DNA from: Serratia marcescens subsp. marcescens ATCC 13880
Lineage (GTDB): Bacteria; Pseudomonadota; Gammaproteobacteria; Enterobacterales; Enterobacteriaceae
Assembly: GCF_017299535.1 (NCBI RefSeq)
Contig: NZ_CP071238.1
Coordinates: 1,178,001-1,242,000 of the forward strand
Reading direction: 5' to 3'
Length of the DNA stretch: 64,000 bases
The notes under the pieces are model-generated. The model had not been told where the DNA came from. It made no database searches and saw only the letters and a list, made by a program, of their open reading frames with translations. Below, in pieces: positions 16,829 through 25,803 of this stretch; position 1 is the stretch's first letter; the number at the start of each line of letters is the position of its first letter. The position numbers and the translations under genes were made by a program.

Positions 16829-18154
16829 TTATTGAGTGAATCTGTTCAACGGGCGCGTCAGGCCCAGGTGCTCGCGCAGCGTGTCGCCATGGTACGCCCG
16901 GCGGAACAGGCCACGTTGTTGCAGGATGGGCACCACCCGATCGACGAAGTGGCCGAAGGCGTTGGGCGTGCCGCCGCTGATGATGAAGCCGTCGGCGGCT
17001 GCGCCGTCGAACCAGCGTTGCAGGCCGTCCGCCACCGCTTCCGGCGTGCCGCTGAACACCGGGCGCGGCGAAGCGGCTTCCAGCGCCATCTGGCGCAGCG
17101 TGAGGTTCCGCTCGCGGGCATTGCGCTTGATGGCGTCGGTGGTGCTGCGGAAGCTGTTTTGCCCCAGATCGCCGATGTCCGGGAAGGGGGCGTCCAATGG
17201 GTGGCGGGAAAAGTCGTAATGTTCGAAGTAGCGGCCAAGATAGTTGAGGGCGTTCTCGATGCTGACCAGGCGGGCGGTCTCCTGGTATTGGCGCTCGACG
17301 TCCGCGTCGTCGTCGCCGACGATCACGCTGACGCCCTGGAAGATGCGCAGGTCGTCCGGCTCGCGCCCCTGTTCCACCAGTTGCCGCTTCACGTCCTGAT
17401 AAAAATCCTGCGCCTGCTCCAGCGTGTCGTGATGGGTGAAGATCGCATCGGCGTGTTGGGCCGCCAGCCGTTTTCCGTCTTCAGAGGCGCCGGCCTGGAA
17501 CAGGATCGGGCGGCCCTGCGGCGTGCGGCCGATGTTCAACGGCCCCTGCACCGAGAAGAACTCCCCCTGGTGATTGAGGGTGTGCAGCTTCCCGGCTCTG
17601 AAAAATTCGCCGCTGGCTTTATTGCGCACGAAGGCATCGTCTTCCCAGGAGTCCCACAGCCCTTTGGCGACGTCGAGAAACTCACCGGCAATGCGGTAAC
17701 GCAGGCTGTGTTCTGGGTGTTCTTTGCGCGAGAAGTTTTTGGCCGAGCCTTCCAGCGGCGACGTCACCACGTTCCAGCCGGCTCGGCCGTTGCTCAGGTG
17801 GTCGAGGCTGGCGAACTGACGGGCGACGGTGAACGGATCGCTGTAAGAGGTGGAAAGGGTGCCCACCAGGCCGATTTTATCGGTGGCGGCGGACAGCGCG
17901 GCCAGCAGGGTGAGCGGTTCGAAACGATTAAGAAAATGGGGAATGGACTTTTCGTTGATATATAACCCATCGGCGACAAACACGAAATCGAATTTCCCCT
18001 GTTCGGCTTTTTTCGCCGAGGCGATATTAAATTCGAGGTTGATGCTGGCGTCAGCGGTGGCATCCGGGTGGCGCCAGGCGGACATATTTCCCGATGCGCC
18101 GTGCAGAATGGCGCCCAGCCGTAATTGCCGTTGATTATTCGCGTTGTCGCTCAT
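16829..18154 (-). CDS. NtaA/SnaA/DszA-family FMN-dependent monooxygenase
   Basis: 441 residues, full length for the family. It has the luciferase-like barrel features [54 protein letters not shown] and [15 protein letters not shown]. These enzymes use FMNH2 from a separate reductase to oxygenate N- or S-linked compounds. Gene context matches YxeK, which oxygenates N-acetyl-S-(2-succino)cysteine. No reductase gene is present nearby. Confidence 0.9.
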   Translation of the reverse strand: MSDNANNQRQLRLGAILHGASGNMSAWRHPDATADASINLEFNIASAKKAEQGKFDFVFVADGLYINEKSIPHFLNRFEPLTLLAALSAATDKIGLVGTLSTSYSDPFTVARQFASLDHLSNGRAGWNVVTSPLEGSAKNFSRKEHPEHSLRYRIAGEFLDVAKGLWDSWEDDAFVRNKASGEFFRAGKLHTLNHQGEFFSVQGPLNIGRTPQGRPILFQAGASEDGKRLAAQHADAIFTHHDTLEQAQDFYQDVKRQLVEQGREPDDLRIFQGVSVIVGDDDADVERQYQETARLVSIENALNYLGRYFEHYDFSRHPLDAPFPDIGDLGQNSFRSTTDAIKRNARERNLTLRQMALEAASPRPVFSGTPEAVADGLQRWFDGAAADGFIISGGTPNAFGHFVDRVVPILQQRGLFRRAYHGDTLREHLGLTRPLNRFTQ

Positions 18155-18295
18155 CGTGATTATCCTGTCATGCGCCGCAAAGGCGCGCGGTGTCTGATGT
18201 GTCCACTATTGATGAGCGGCAACGGGATGTAAAACAACAAAACAGCATATTCAAATGTTGAAAACTGCAAATATCACGGCGAGCGAAAATAATAA

Positions 18296-18328
18296 TCCCC
18301 GGCGCGGCATCTGCGGCGTCGGGGAAAT
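18296..18328 (-). terminator. possible weak terminator after the M20 gene
   Basis: CCCCG...CGGGG imperfect GC-rich hairpin followed on the minus strand by an AT-rich tail (ATTATTATTTT). It lies just beyond the amidohydrolase stop and before the monooxygenase, so the latter may have a separate promoter. Confidence 0.4.
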
Positions 18329-18343
18329 ACTATTTCACGTTAT

Positions 18344-19507
18344 TCAGGCGTTGCTGAGGGCTTTTTCTGGCGCGGTAGTGAGCTGTTGCAGCGTGCGTTC
18401 CGCCAGCAGTGTGAAATATTGTGCGGCGGGGAACAGGGCGCGTTCATCGGGGTTGAAACGCGGATGATGCAGGCCGAATTCGCTGGCGGAGCCGATGCTG
18501 ACGAAGACGCCCGGCACATGATGCAGATACAGCGCGAAATCTTCACCCCCCATTTGCAGCTCCGCCTCTTCGACCCGGTAGCCGGCCTCGGCGGCGACGG
18601 TTTTGCTGAACGCCGCCCAATGGGCGTCGTTGATCACCGCCGGCGGCCCCGGCTGCCAGTGGAGTTCGGCCTGCGCGCCCAGCGCGGCGGCAACGCCGTC
18701 GATCACCTGGCGAATTTTATCCGGCACCTGGCGGCGCACCGCGTCGCTGTGGGTGCGCACCGTGCCTTCAAGCTCGACGGTTTGCGGCAGCACGTTCCAG
18801 GTATTGCCGCCTTCGATGCGCGTCACGCTCACCACCAGCGATTCCAGCGAGCTGAAGCTGCGGCTGGGCAGCGTCTGCAGCGCGCCGACGATCTGGCTGG
18901 CGGTGACGATGGTATCGACGCCCTGTTCCGGTTTGGCGGCGTGGGCGCCTTTGCCGGTGATGCTGATCTGGAAGCGATCGACGTTGGCATAGAACGGCCC
19001 GGCGCGGGTGGCGAAGGTGCCGGTGGGCAGCTCCGGCGCGTTATGCAGGCCAAATACCGCCGCGACGTTATCCAGCGCGCCGGCGTCGATCAGGTGCCGG
19101 GCGCCGTTGAAGGTCTCTTCCGCCGGTTGGAAGAAGATGCGCACCGTGCCGGGCAGCTCGGCCTCACGCGCTTTGAGCAGGTGCGCGGCGCCGAGCATCA
19201 CCGAGGTGTGAAAGTCGTGGCCGCAGGCGTGCATCACGCCGCTGTTTTGCGAGCTGAAGGGCACGTCGGCGATTTCGTCGATCGGCAGGGCGTCAATGTC
19301 GCCGCGCAGGGCGATGATCGGCCCCTTGCCGCTGCCGATCTCCGCCACGACGCCGGTTTTCAGCGCCAACGGCAGAATACGAATGCCCGCCTCTTGCAGC
19401 CAGCGGGTCAGCCGGGCGGTGGTGGCGAATTCGTGATTGGAAAGCTCCGGGTTTTGGTGCAGCTCACGCCGATAGGCGATGATCTTTTCTGCCAACTGGC
19501 TGGTCAT
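18344..19507 (-). CDS. M20-family N-acyl-amino-acid amidohydrolase
   Basis: 387 residues of the HipO/YxeP type: GDIDALPI metal-ligand region, HACGHDFHTSVMLGAAHLL with zinc ligands, and the C-terminal MGGEDFALYL. It removes an acyl group from N-acyl amino acids. In the yxe-like pathway it would deacetylate N-acetylcysteine after the monooxygenase step. It is the first gene of the cluster, 189 bp ahead of the monooxygenase with a weak terminator between, so cotranscription is uncertain. Confidence 0.9.
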   Translation of the reverse strand: MTSQLAEKIIAYRRELHQNPELSNHEFATTARLTRWLQEAGIRILPLALKTGVVAEIGSGKGPIIALRGDIDALPIDEIADVPFSSQNSGVMHACGHDFHTSVMLGAAHLLKAREAELPGTVRIFFQPAEETFNGARHLIDAGALDNVAAVFGLHNAPELPTGTFATRAGPFYANVDRFQISITGKGAHAAKPEQGVDTIVTASQIVGALQTLPSRSFSSLESLVVSVTRIEGGNTWNVLPQTVELEGTVRTHSDAVRRQVPDKIRQVIDGVAAALGAQAELHWQPGPPAVINDAHWAAFSKTVAAEAGYRVEEAELQMGGEDFALYLHHVPGVFVSIGSASEFGLHHPRFNPDERALFPAAQYFTLLAERTLQQLTTAPEKALSNA

Positions 19508-19853
19508 AGGCTTGGCTCACAGTGGGAAATAAACCCTAACCCTAGTGCAGGGGGCGCAGAAGCAAAAAGACCATCTGGTTATATTTCATAGCGATTGCGT
19601 CTGCATGGGGGCGTCAACGCTGGGGTCAGCGGGCGGGTTTGGGCGTTCGCGCGTTGTTCGCCGGCGCAGGGAGAGGATTGGCCTGGAACGGTAACGTATC
19701 GCAACCGGTGCAATGCATTTACACCGGGCAACACGGATTTTTTCACTCTTTATCGGATTTCTGTGATCGCGGTGGTGGACAAAATCCTGCCTGCTTGCTG
19801 TACTGTAATCGACACAGGTTTTGTGTCTTTCATTCACGTTAAAGGTAAGTTTG
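19508..19853. other. divergent region between the M20 gene and cspE
   Basis: 346 bp without genes. It contains the probable cspE promoter: TGGACA at 19776, 17-bp spacer, TGTACT at 19799 with an extended TG. The M20 gene promoter must also lie here. A roughly 45-nt cspE leader with a good AAGG ribosome site follows. Confidence 0.5.
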
Positions 19854-20063
19854 ATGTCTAAGATTAAAGGTAGCGTTAAGTGGTTTAATGAATCCAAAGG
19901 CTTCGGTTTCATTACTCCGGAAGATGGTAGCAAGGACGTTTTCGTTCACTTTTCTGCCATCGTTAGCAATGGTTTCAAAACGCTTGCTGAAGGCCAGCGT
20001 GTAGAGTTTGAAATCACGAACGGTGCCAAAGGCCCATCTGCCGCTAACGTTACTGCTATCTAA
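19854..20063 (+). CDS. cspE: cold shock-like protein CspE
   Basis: 69-residue single cold-shock domain, beginning [19 protein letters not shown] and containing DVFVHFSAI, nearly identical to E. coli CspE as I remember it. It binds RNA and acts as an antiterminator and RNA chaperone. The crcB-cspE neighbourhood is kept from E. coli, but an MFS/TetR pair now sits between them. It ends at a strong terminator. Confidence 0.95.
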   Translation: MSKIKGSVKWFNESKGFGFITPEDGSKDVFVHFSAIVSNGFKTLAEGQRVEFEITNGAKGPSAANVTAI

Positions 20064-20085
20064 GCTGCGTAGCTGAATTTCTTAA

Positions 20086-20112
20086 AACCCGCTCATTGAG
20101 CGGGTTTTTTAT
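20086..20112. terminator. terminator after cspE
   Basis: AAACCCGCTC ATTG GAGCGGGTTT-type stem followed by a T-run; it also carries an A-run on its left, so it can end the convergent MFS transcript as well. Confidence 0.88.
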
Positions 20113-20120
20113 TGGGCGCG

Positions 20121-21311
20121 TTATGCGTCGCTGCGGCGGGCCAACAGGCTGAACAGCAGGATGGCGATGGCGTAACAGCCGACGATGGTCAGCGCCATCG
20201 ACAGGCCCGAAGTGCCGCCCAGCCCGGTGAGCGGCACGGCGCAGGCGCCAAGGGCGAACATGCACACGCCGATCAAGGCCGAGGCGCTGCCCGCTTTGTC
20301 CCCCTGGCTTTGCATCGCCAGTGAAGAGGCGGTCGGGCCGACGATGCCGATCACCGCCACCGAGAAGAACAGCGGCACCAGCAACACGGCCAGCGGCGCA
20401 TGCAGCGCGGCGGCCAACAGCAACAACAACGACGCGACGGCCGCCAGCGTTAACCCGCCCCTCAATACCCGGCGTTCCCCCCAACGTGAACTGAGACGGC
20501 TGGCCAGCTGCGCCGCAATGATCAGCCCGACGCCGTTAATGGCGAAGCACAGGCTGAACATCTGCGGGCTGAGGCCGTAGATCTGCTGCAAGACGAAAGG
20601 TGAAGCGCCGATATAGGCGAACATGCCGGCCATCACGAAGCCCTGTGTCAGGCACAGGCCCATGAAATAGCGCTGGGTCAGCAACCCGCCGAGCGACATC
20701 AGCATCGCCAGGATACCGCCCTGGCTGCGGCGCTCGACCGGCAGGGATTCGCGCAGCTTCAACGCCGACAGGCTGAACAGCAGTACGGCGATGGCCGCCA
20801 GCACGCCGAAGATGCCGCGCCAGTTCATCACCTGCAGCATGACGCCGCCCAGCACCGGCGCGACGATCGGCGCCAGGCCGTTGACCAGCATCAGCAGGGC
20901 GAAGAAGCGGGTCAGTTCATGGCCGGCGTACAGATCGCGGGCAATGGCGCGGGAAATCACCGCGCCGCCGGCGCCGGCGATGCCCTGCAGCAGGCGGGCG
21001 ATCAGCAGCTGGTCGATGGTGGGCGCCAGCGCGCACCACAGCGAAGCGCCGAGCAGCAGGATCAGCGACAGCAACAGCGGGCGCATACGGCCCAGCTTGT
21101 CGCTGTAAGGGCCAAAAATCAGCTGGCCGACGCCCAGGCCGAGCAGCCCGGCGGTCAGACTGAGCTGCGCGGCGGCGGTAGAGGTATTCAGCTCGCCCGC
21201 CATTTCCGGCAGGGCGGGCAGATAGAGATCGGTGCACAGCGGCCCCAGCGCGGCCAGCAGGCCAAGCACGACGGCGTACACCAGACGTTGTCTGGCTAAG
21301 TGTTTGGTCAT
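20121..21311 (-). CDS. Bcr/CflA-family MFS drug efflux transporter
   Basis: 396 residues, 12 transmembrane segments. Family features: LCTDLYLPALPEMA in the first segment, the MFS motif A loop GPYSDKLGRMRPLL, and motif C-like GLAPIVAPVLGG in segment five, which marks antiporters. Expected to export drugs or amino-acid-derived compounds by proton antiport. Six bases after the TetR gene, so one operon, probably self-repressed. Confidence 0.92.
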   Translation of the reverse strand: MTKHLARQRLVYAVVLGLLAALGPLCTDLYLPALPEMAGELNTSTAAAQLSLTAGLLGLGVGQLIFGPYSDKLGRMRPLLLSLILLLGASLWCALAPTIDQLLIARLLQGIAGAGGAVISRAIARDLYAGHELTRFFALLMLVNGLAPIVAPVLGGVMLQVMNWRGIFGVLAAIAVLLFSLSALKLRESLPVERRSQGGILAMLMSLGGLLTQRYFMGLCLTQGFVMAGMFAYIGASPFVLQQIYGLSPQMFSLCFAINGVGLIIAAQLASRLSSRWGERRVLRGGLTLAAVASLLLLLAAALHAPLAVLLVPLFFSVAVIGIVGPTASSLAMQSQGDKAGSASALIGVCMFALGACAVPLTGLGGTSGLSMALTIVGCYAIAILLFSLLARRSDA

Positions 21312-21317
21312 GGGAGA

Positions 21318-21914
21318 TTAAGATTTCCTGAACAGGTGAGAAATGGCCTGCTGATACAGATCGCGCAGCAGGGACGCATCGGCTTTTTGCGTGGTAAGGA
21401 TACGGTAACCGGTGCCTTCGCTCATGACGGCGATAAACTCCACCCGCGCGGCGATCTCCTCCGCGCTGAAATGGGGATACAGCCGCTGCAGATTGTGGCA
21501 CACGTGGCGAAACAGCCGCGCTTCCGCATCGCTGAGCATTTTGGCCACCACCGGGTTGCGCGTGGCCTCGGCGGTCACTTCCAGCATCAGCATGTGATCG
21601 GTTTCGCTCTCGCCCGGCTGCTGAAACAGCGTGCGCGCCGCCAACGTGCCGGCGATCAGGTTGATGTGATCGCCAAGGTTTTCCAGCCGCTGCATCTTGT
21701 TGGTGATGATGCGGTTGACGATCTCTTCGATAATCGCGTCTTTATTGGCGAAATAGCGATAGATTTGCCCGACGCTGAGCTGCGAGCCCTGGGCGATCTC
21801 CGCCATGCTGGCGGCGTGGAAGCCGTGGCGGCGAAAGCTGGTTTTCGCCGCTTCGACGATCTGATCGCGGCGAGCCTGCACTTTGGCCTGTTTACTGTCG
21901 TTGGGGGGGAGCAT
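21318..21914 (-). CDS. TetR-family repressor of the adjacent MFS pump
   Basis: 198 residues with an N-terminal helix-turn-helix: RRHGFHAASMAEIAQGSQLS then VGQIYRYFANKDAI. The C-terminal half is ligand-binding and not assignable. It is upstream of and cotranscribed with the efflux gene. A palindrome just upstream (21945-21966) is a plausible self-operator. Confidence 0.92.
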   Translation of the reverse strand: MLPPNDSKQAKVQARRDQIVEAAKTSFRRHGFHAASMAEIAQGSQLSVGQIYRYFANKDAIIEEIVNRIITNKMQRLENLGDHINLIAGTLAARTLFQQPGESETDHMLMLEVTAEATRNPVVAKMLSDAEARLFRHVCHNLQRLYPHFSAEEIAARVEFIAVMSEGTGYRILTTQKADASLLRDLYQQAISHLFRKS

Positions 21915-21944
21915 CTGCCCGATCCTTTGCTACGCGTGAGCCGG

Positions 21945-21966
21945 GTTCACATTTTTGAGTGTGAAC
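21945..21966. promoter_or_regulatory. candidate TetR operator
   Basis: GTTCACA (21945-21951) and TGTGAAC (21960-21966) form a perfect 7-bp inverted repeat with an 8-bp spacer, 31 bp upstream of the tetR-type start. Placement and size suit autorepression. Confidence 0.6.
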
Positions 21967-22036
21967 GTTCATTCTCAATTGTAGTGTAAACGGCCGGAAA
22001 GACGCAAGATGAACGCGTGCTGCGGGGAAAAGGCGC

Positions 22037-22132
22037 TTATGTGAACAGGTAGGATTTGATAAAGGCGGCGACGATCAGGACGCACAGCGCAACGGCAATC
22101 GCTTCGGCGGCGGTTTTCGGCAGGCTAAACAT
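22037..22132 (-). CDS. candidate 31-residue membrane protein downstream of crcB
   Basis: The minus strand reads MFSLPKTAAEAIAVALC, then VLIVAAFIKSYLFT and stop. It has a single hydrophobic helix flanked by lysines, like known enterobacterial membrane miniproteins. It lies 71 bp after crcB on the same strand. A GATGAG ribosome-site-like stretch is present, but it sits in the arm of a 10-bp hairpin. No family recognised; too short for ordinary gene finders. Confidence 0.5.
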   Translation of the reverse strand: MFSLPKTAAEAIAVALCVLIVAAFIKSYLFT

Positions 22133-22140
22133 AGCGGTTT

Positions 22141-22167
22141 CTCATCCAGTCAGGGGTACTGGATGAG
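22141..22167 (-). promoter_or_regulatory. hairpin that can hide the ribosome site of the 31-residue gene
   Basis: CTCATCCAGT (22141-22150) and ACTGGATGAG (22158-22167) form a perfect 10-bp stem with a 7-nt loop. On the minus strand the second arm contains GGATGAG, 8-10 bases before the small gene's ATG. No T-run follows, so it is not a terminator. Confidence 0.55.
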
Positions 22168-22203
22168 ATTATGCGCATGCAAGATTAAGGAAACATTAAG
22201 GGC

Positions 22204-22587
22204 TTAGCGCCCGTTGAGCCACATCACCAGCATAAAGGCCAGCAGCGTCATCGCCAGCGAGCCGGCCAGGTTGAGCAGCATGTTGGCCAGCGCCCAGCCG
22301 AAGCGGCCATCCTGCATCAGGTATACCACCTCCAGCGAAAAGGTGGAGAAGGTGGTCAGGCCGCCGCAGAACCCGGTGGTGATCAGTAATTTCCAGGTGG
22401 GATCCAGATGCGTCATGCGGGTGAAAATCGCCATCGCCAGGCCGATGATAAAACCGCCGATCAGATTGACCATCAGCGTACCGAGCGGAATGTGGGCGTT
22501 CAGCGGATTCATTTTCATGCTTACCGCCCAGCGCAAAACGCTGCCGACGCCGCCGCCGATAAATACGGCCAGTAAAGAGCTCAACAT
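22204..22587 (-). CDS. crcB: fluoride channel FluC/CrcB
   Basis: 127-residue, four-helix inner-membrane protein that exports fluoride as a dual-topology dimer. Signatures: [11 protein letters not shown] near the N-terminus, [15 protein letters not shown], and [15 protein letters not shown] with the channel phenylalanine and threonine residues. The start at 22587 (MLSSLLAVF) is preferred; an upstream ATG would add six residues. It is preceded by a fluoride riboswitch, which confirms the function. Confidence 0.96.
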   Translation of the reverse strand: MLSSLLAVFIGGGVGSVLRWAVSMKMNPLNAHIPLGTLMVNLIGGFIIGLAMAIFTRMTHLDPTWKLLITTGFCGGLTTFSTFSLEVVYLMQDGRFGWALANMLLNLAGSLAMTLLAFMLVMWLNGR

Positions 22588-22669
22588 GGGGCAACTACCT
22601 TTCAATCAGAGAAATTCACGAGGCTCGGAAAGGGACAGGCGTAACGCTACGCGCCTCTCTCCGAGAGGT

Positions 22670-22720
22670 TACGTAGACATCATCAGCCTGTGAAGGCGGT
22701 TAGGGAGGAATGTCATCTCC
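22670..22720 (-). promoter_or_regulatory. fluoride riboswitch (crcB motif)
   Basis: On the minus strand GGAGATGACATTCCTCC is followed by TAACCGCC, a short hairpin, and then CTGATGATGTCTACGT. These are the conserved blocks of the crcB RNA, including the pseudoknot partners. It lies about 80 bp upstream of crcB. Fluoride binding should switch on the channel gene. The sequence between it and the ATG has further GC-rich hairpins that may be the expression platform. Confidence 0.93.
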
Positions 22721-22812
22721 AGCGTGCCGCACGGCCTTTTTCGCCGCACCCGGTGGATGTTACACCTAACGCCGCCTATTTTGTAGTATCGACACTCTGC
22801 GAGGTAAAACGG

Positions 22813-23241
22813 ATGGAAATCAGAACGGCGCGTCTGAGCGACCGGCACGCTATCGCTGAATTAATGACGGCGCTGGATTATCCCGGCACCGAGGCGTTTC
22901 TGACGCAGCGGATGCAGCAACTGTTGGCGCATCCGGATGAGGCGCTGCTGGTGGCGGCGGACGGGGAGCAGGTGTTGGGCGTGTTGTCGTTGCATTTTCT
23001 GCCGCAGCTGGCGTTGGCCGGCGACATTGGCCGCATCAGCTATTTTTGCGTCGACGATCGGGCGCGCGGCGCGGGCGTTGGGCGGCGGCTGCTGACGGAA
23101 GGCGAGGCGCTGGCGCACCGTCGCGGCTGCGATCGGCTGGAAGTCCATTGCCACAGCCGCCGCGAGCGGGCGCATGCGTTTTACCGGCGCGAAGGCTTTG
23201 TCGAAGCGCCGAAGTATTTTGCCAAGTTATTAAGTCAGTAA
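22813..23241 (+). CDS. GNAT acetyltransferase
   Basis: 142 residues with motif A CVDDRARGAGVGRRLLTEGEALA (acetyl-CoA loop RGAGVG) and motif B RAHAFYRREGFVE. Cytoplasmic; substrate unknown. ATG at 22813 has GAGG eight bases upstream. Divergent from the riboswitch-crcB unit and convergent with a diguanylate cyclase gene, with stops two bases apart. In E. coli this position holds ybeM (nit2) instead. Confidence 0.88.
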   Translation: MEIRTARLSDRHAIAELMTALDYPGTEAFLTQRMQQLLAHPDEALLVAADGEQVLGVLSLHFLPQLALAGDIGRISYFCVDDRARGAGVGRRLLTEGEALAHRRGCDRLEVHCHSRRERAHAFYRREGFVEAPKYFAKLLSQ

Positions 23242-23242
23242 G

Positions 23243-24310
23243 TTACTCCCCTGGCGGCGCCGCCGTTTCCAGCCGGTTGCGGCCATTCTGCTTCGCCCGA
23301 TAGAGCGCGCCGTCGGCCGCTTTCAGCCAGTCAAGATAGCCGCCCAGCGCGGGGTGGTAGTCAGCGATACCGGCGCTGATCTGCAGCCGCAGCTGCGGCG
23401 CCTCCTTGAAGCTGACCGCGTCCAGCCGCTGCTGGATGCGGCGCAGAACGATTCCCGCCTGTTCAGCACTGGTGTTCGGCAGCACTGCGCCAAACTCGTC
23501 GCCGCCGTAGCGCCCGACGATATCCACGTTGCGCATGCCGATCAGCAACTCTTCCGCCAACGCCGCCAGGGCCTCATCCCCCAAAGCATGGCCGAAGGTG
23601 TCGTTGATGGTTTTGAAGCGATCGATATCCATCAGAATCAGCGTGGCGTTATCCTGGTAGCGGCGGCAACTGTCGAACTGGCGATGCAGCAGGTGCTCCC
23701 AGTGGCGGCGGTTATATAAGCCGGTCAGCCCATCGCGGGTGCTGATGCGTTGCAACTCCTGTTTCTTTTCCGCCAGTCGTTTGGCGGTGCGGTAGGTCAC
23801 CAGCCCAAGCAGCGTCGGATACAGGTAGATCATCGGCAGGCACAGATAGATTTGCAGCGCCGTGCTGTGCGGGTGAAACGGGAAGCCGAGCAGCGCGGCG
23901 GTGAGCATCGCCGTGGTCAGTTGAATGGCCAATCCTTTCGCAAACAGCGCTTTGCCGGCCGAAGCGATGTTGTTCATGCTCATCATCGATAGGATGACGA
24001 TGGCGGGCAGCGCGTTGAACGCCATCATCGCCGCCCAGAAGCCGCCGAAGGCGGAGTCGATCAAGAGGTTGCGGATCTCGGCTTTGAACGGTTCTTTGGC
24101 GCGGCAGGCCAGGCGATAGGCGAGATGCGGCCAGAGAAAGCCGTGAAAGGCCAGCAATAGCCAGACCGCCGTGGGCGGAGCCAAGGGGTAGAGCGCGGCG
24201 CAAACGCAGATAAAGCCGAGCCCCAGACCGGCGACGCGGGGCAGATAGGTGCGTTTGGCGAAGCTGAGGCCGGATTTTCGGGCATCGAAAATGGGTGGTG
24301 CAATATACAT
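23243..24310 (-). CDS. MASE2-GGDEF diguanylate cyclase (DgcC/AdrA-like)
   Basis: 355 residues: five or so membrane segments with the MASE2 pattern, including AFHGFLWPHLAYRLACR, then a GGDEF domain with LILMDIDRFKTINDTFGHALGD and GRYGGDEFGAVLP. The I-site RNVD five residues before GGDEF is intact, so product inhibition is likely. Domain order and size match DgcC (AdrA), which activates cellulose synthesis, but orthology is not proven and no cellulose genes are nearby. Confidence 0.9.
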   Translation of the reverse strand: MYIAPPIFDARKSGLSFAKRTYLPRVAGLGLGFICVCAALYPLAPPTAVWLLLAFHGFLWPHLAYRLACRAKEPFKAEIRNLLIDSAFGGFWAAMMAFNALPAIVILSMMSMNNIASAGKALFAKGLAIQLTTAMLTAALLGFPFHPHSTALQIYLCLPMIYLYPTLLGLVTYRTAKRLAEKKQELQRISTRDGLTGLYNRRHWEHLLHRQFDSCRRYQDNATLILMDIDRFKTINDTFGHALGDEALAALAEELLIGMRNVDIVGRYGGDEFGAVLPNTSAEQAGIVLRRIQQRLDAVSFKEAPQLRLQISAGIADYHPALGGYLDWLKAADGALYRAKQNGRNRLETAAPPGE

Positions 24311-24528
24311 CCGGCATCTCCCTGATAGGCATCACGGCAGCGTAGCATGCGGGTGATAAACTAAGAATAGTCTTGGATTCACGCCGCGGGGGCGCGTGGC
24401 ATTCCTGCGACGGATCTCACTCTGTTACATGTTGCGGTTGTGCGAGCCGAAGGAAAGTCGCTAAATATTCGCAGGCAAGGTCAGTTTTTCTCGCTGTTCA
24501 CGCAGCGCTCTATGATAAGAAGGTGAGT

Positions 24529-24744
24529 ATGGAAGGTATCAGCATTACCAAACTTCTGGTGATTGCGGTGTTGGTGATTTTACTGTTCGGCACCAGCAAA
24601 CTGCGTACGCTCGGCGCCGATCTTGGCGCGGCGCTGAAAGGCTTTAAAAAAGCCGTGGGCGATGACAGCACGCCGCCGGCCGCCGGCAACAATGCCGCCG
24701 AAAGCCAGTCCGCTCAGCAGAGCGTCGAAAAGAAAGACGTTTAA
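24529..24744 (+). CDS. tatE: Sec-independent translocase protein TatE
   Basis: 71 residues beginning [19 protein letters not shown], one transmembrane helix, then the amphipathic [20 protein letters not shown] of the TatA family, and a short polar tail. It is a TatA-like subunit forming the twin-arginine pore. Its place beside lipA marks it as tatE rather than tatA. AAGGTGAG precedes the ATG. Confidence 0.93.
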   Translation: MEGISITKLLVIAVLVILLFGTSKLRTLGADLGAALKGFKKAVGDDSTPPAAGNNAAESQSAQQSVEKKDV

Positions 24745-24765
24745 CCCCGTCTGACTGCGCGCAAT

Positions 24766-24798
24766 AAAAAACGGATGCCTTGCGGACATCCGTTTTTT
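24766..24798. terminator. bidirectional terminator between tatE and lipA
   Basis: ACGGATG and CATCCGT arms with A-run and T-run on either side; serves both convergent genes. Confidence 0.9.
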
Positions 24799-24837
24799 GG
24801 CGTTTCCGCCGTCTATAGCGTAACAAACTATTACGCG

Positions 24838-25803
24838 TTATTTCACTTCCATCCCTTTGGCCTGCAGATCGGCGTGGTAAGACGAACGCACGAACGGGCC
24901 GCAGGCGGCGTGGGTGAAGCCCATCGCCATCGCTTCTTCTTTCATCTCGTCAAACTCGGCCGGGCTGACGTAGCGCTGCACCGGCAGGTGGTGACGGCTC
25001 GGCTGCAGGTACTGACCCAGCGTCAGCATGGTCACGCCGTGGCGACGCAGATCGCGCATCACTTCAATGATTTCCGCGTTGGTTTCGCCCAAGCCAACCA
25101 TCAGGCCGGATTTGGTCGGGATATCCGGGTGCGCTTCTTTAAAGCGCTCCAGCAGCTTCAACGACCACTCGTAGTTGGCGCCCGGACGCACCTGGCGGTA
25201 GACGCGCGGCACGTTTTCCAGGTTGTGGTTGAACACGTCCGGCGGCGTGGCGGTGAGGATCTCCAGCGCCCGATCCATACGGCCGCGGAAGTCCGGCACC
25301 AGCGTTTCAATTTTGATGTTCGGGCTCTTGGCGCGGATGGCCGAGATGCAGTCGGCAAAGTGTTGAGCACCGCCGTCGCGCAGGTCGTCACGGTCAACCG
25401 AGGTGATCACCACGTAACGCAGCGCCATGTCGGCGATGGTTTGCGCCAGCTTTTCCGGCTCGTTGGCGTCTGGCGCGATCGGGCGGCCGTGGGCCACGTC
25501 GCAGAACGGGCAACGACGGGTGCAGATGGCGCCGAGGATCATAAAGGTGGCGGTACCGTGGTTGAAACACTCGGACAGGTTAGGGCACGAAGCTTCCTCA
25601 CAGACGGAGTGCAGACCGTTCTTGCGCATGGCGGCTTTGATGCCCTGAATGCGCGTTGAGTCGGCAGGCAGTTTGATCTTCATCCACTCGGGTTTACGCA
25701 ACAGCTCCTGCCGTTCGGTGACCACCGTTTTGACCGGGATCAGCGCCATTTTGTCAGCATCGCGGTATTTGACGCCGCGTTCCATCTGAATTGGTTTACT
25801 CAT
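24838..25803 (-). CDS. lipA: lipoyl synthase
   Basis: Radical SAM enzyme that inserts two sulfurs into octanoyl-protein. 321 residues, same as E. coli. The auxiliary cluster cysteines lie in [13 protein letters not shown] and the SAM cluster in [12 protein letters not shown] 25803 gives [19 protein letters not shown]; a longer frame upstream overlaps lipB and is not supported. It overlaps the lipB stop by 8 bp; E. coli has ybeF between these genes. Confidence 0.98.
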   Translation of the reverse strand: MSKPIQMERGVKYRDADKMALIPVKTVVTERQELLRKPEWMKIKLPADSTRIQGIKAAMRKNGLHSVCEEASCPNLSECFNHGTATFMILGAICTRRCPFCDVAHGRPIAPDANEPEKLAQTIADMALRYVVITSVDRDDLRDGGAQHFADCISAIRAKSPNIKIETLVPDFRGRMDRALEILTATPPDVFNHNLENVPRVYRQVRPGANYEWSLKLLERFKEAHPDIPTKSGLMVGLGETNAEIIEVMRDLRRHGVTMLTLGQYLQPSRHHLPVQRYVSPAEFDEMKEEAMAMGFTHAACGPFVRSSYHADLQAKGMEVK

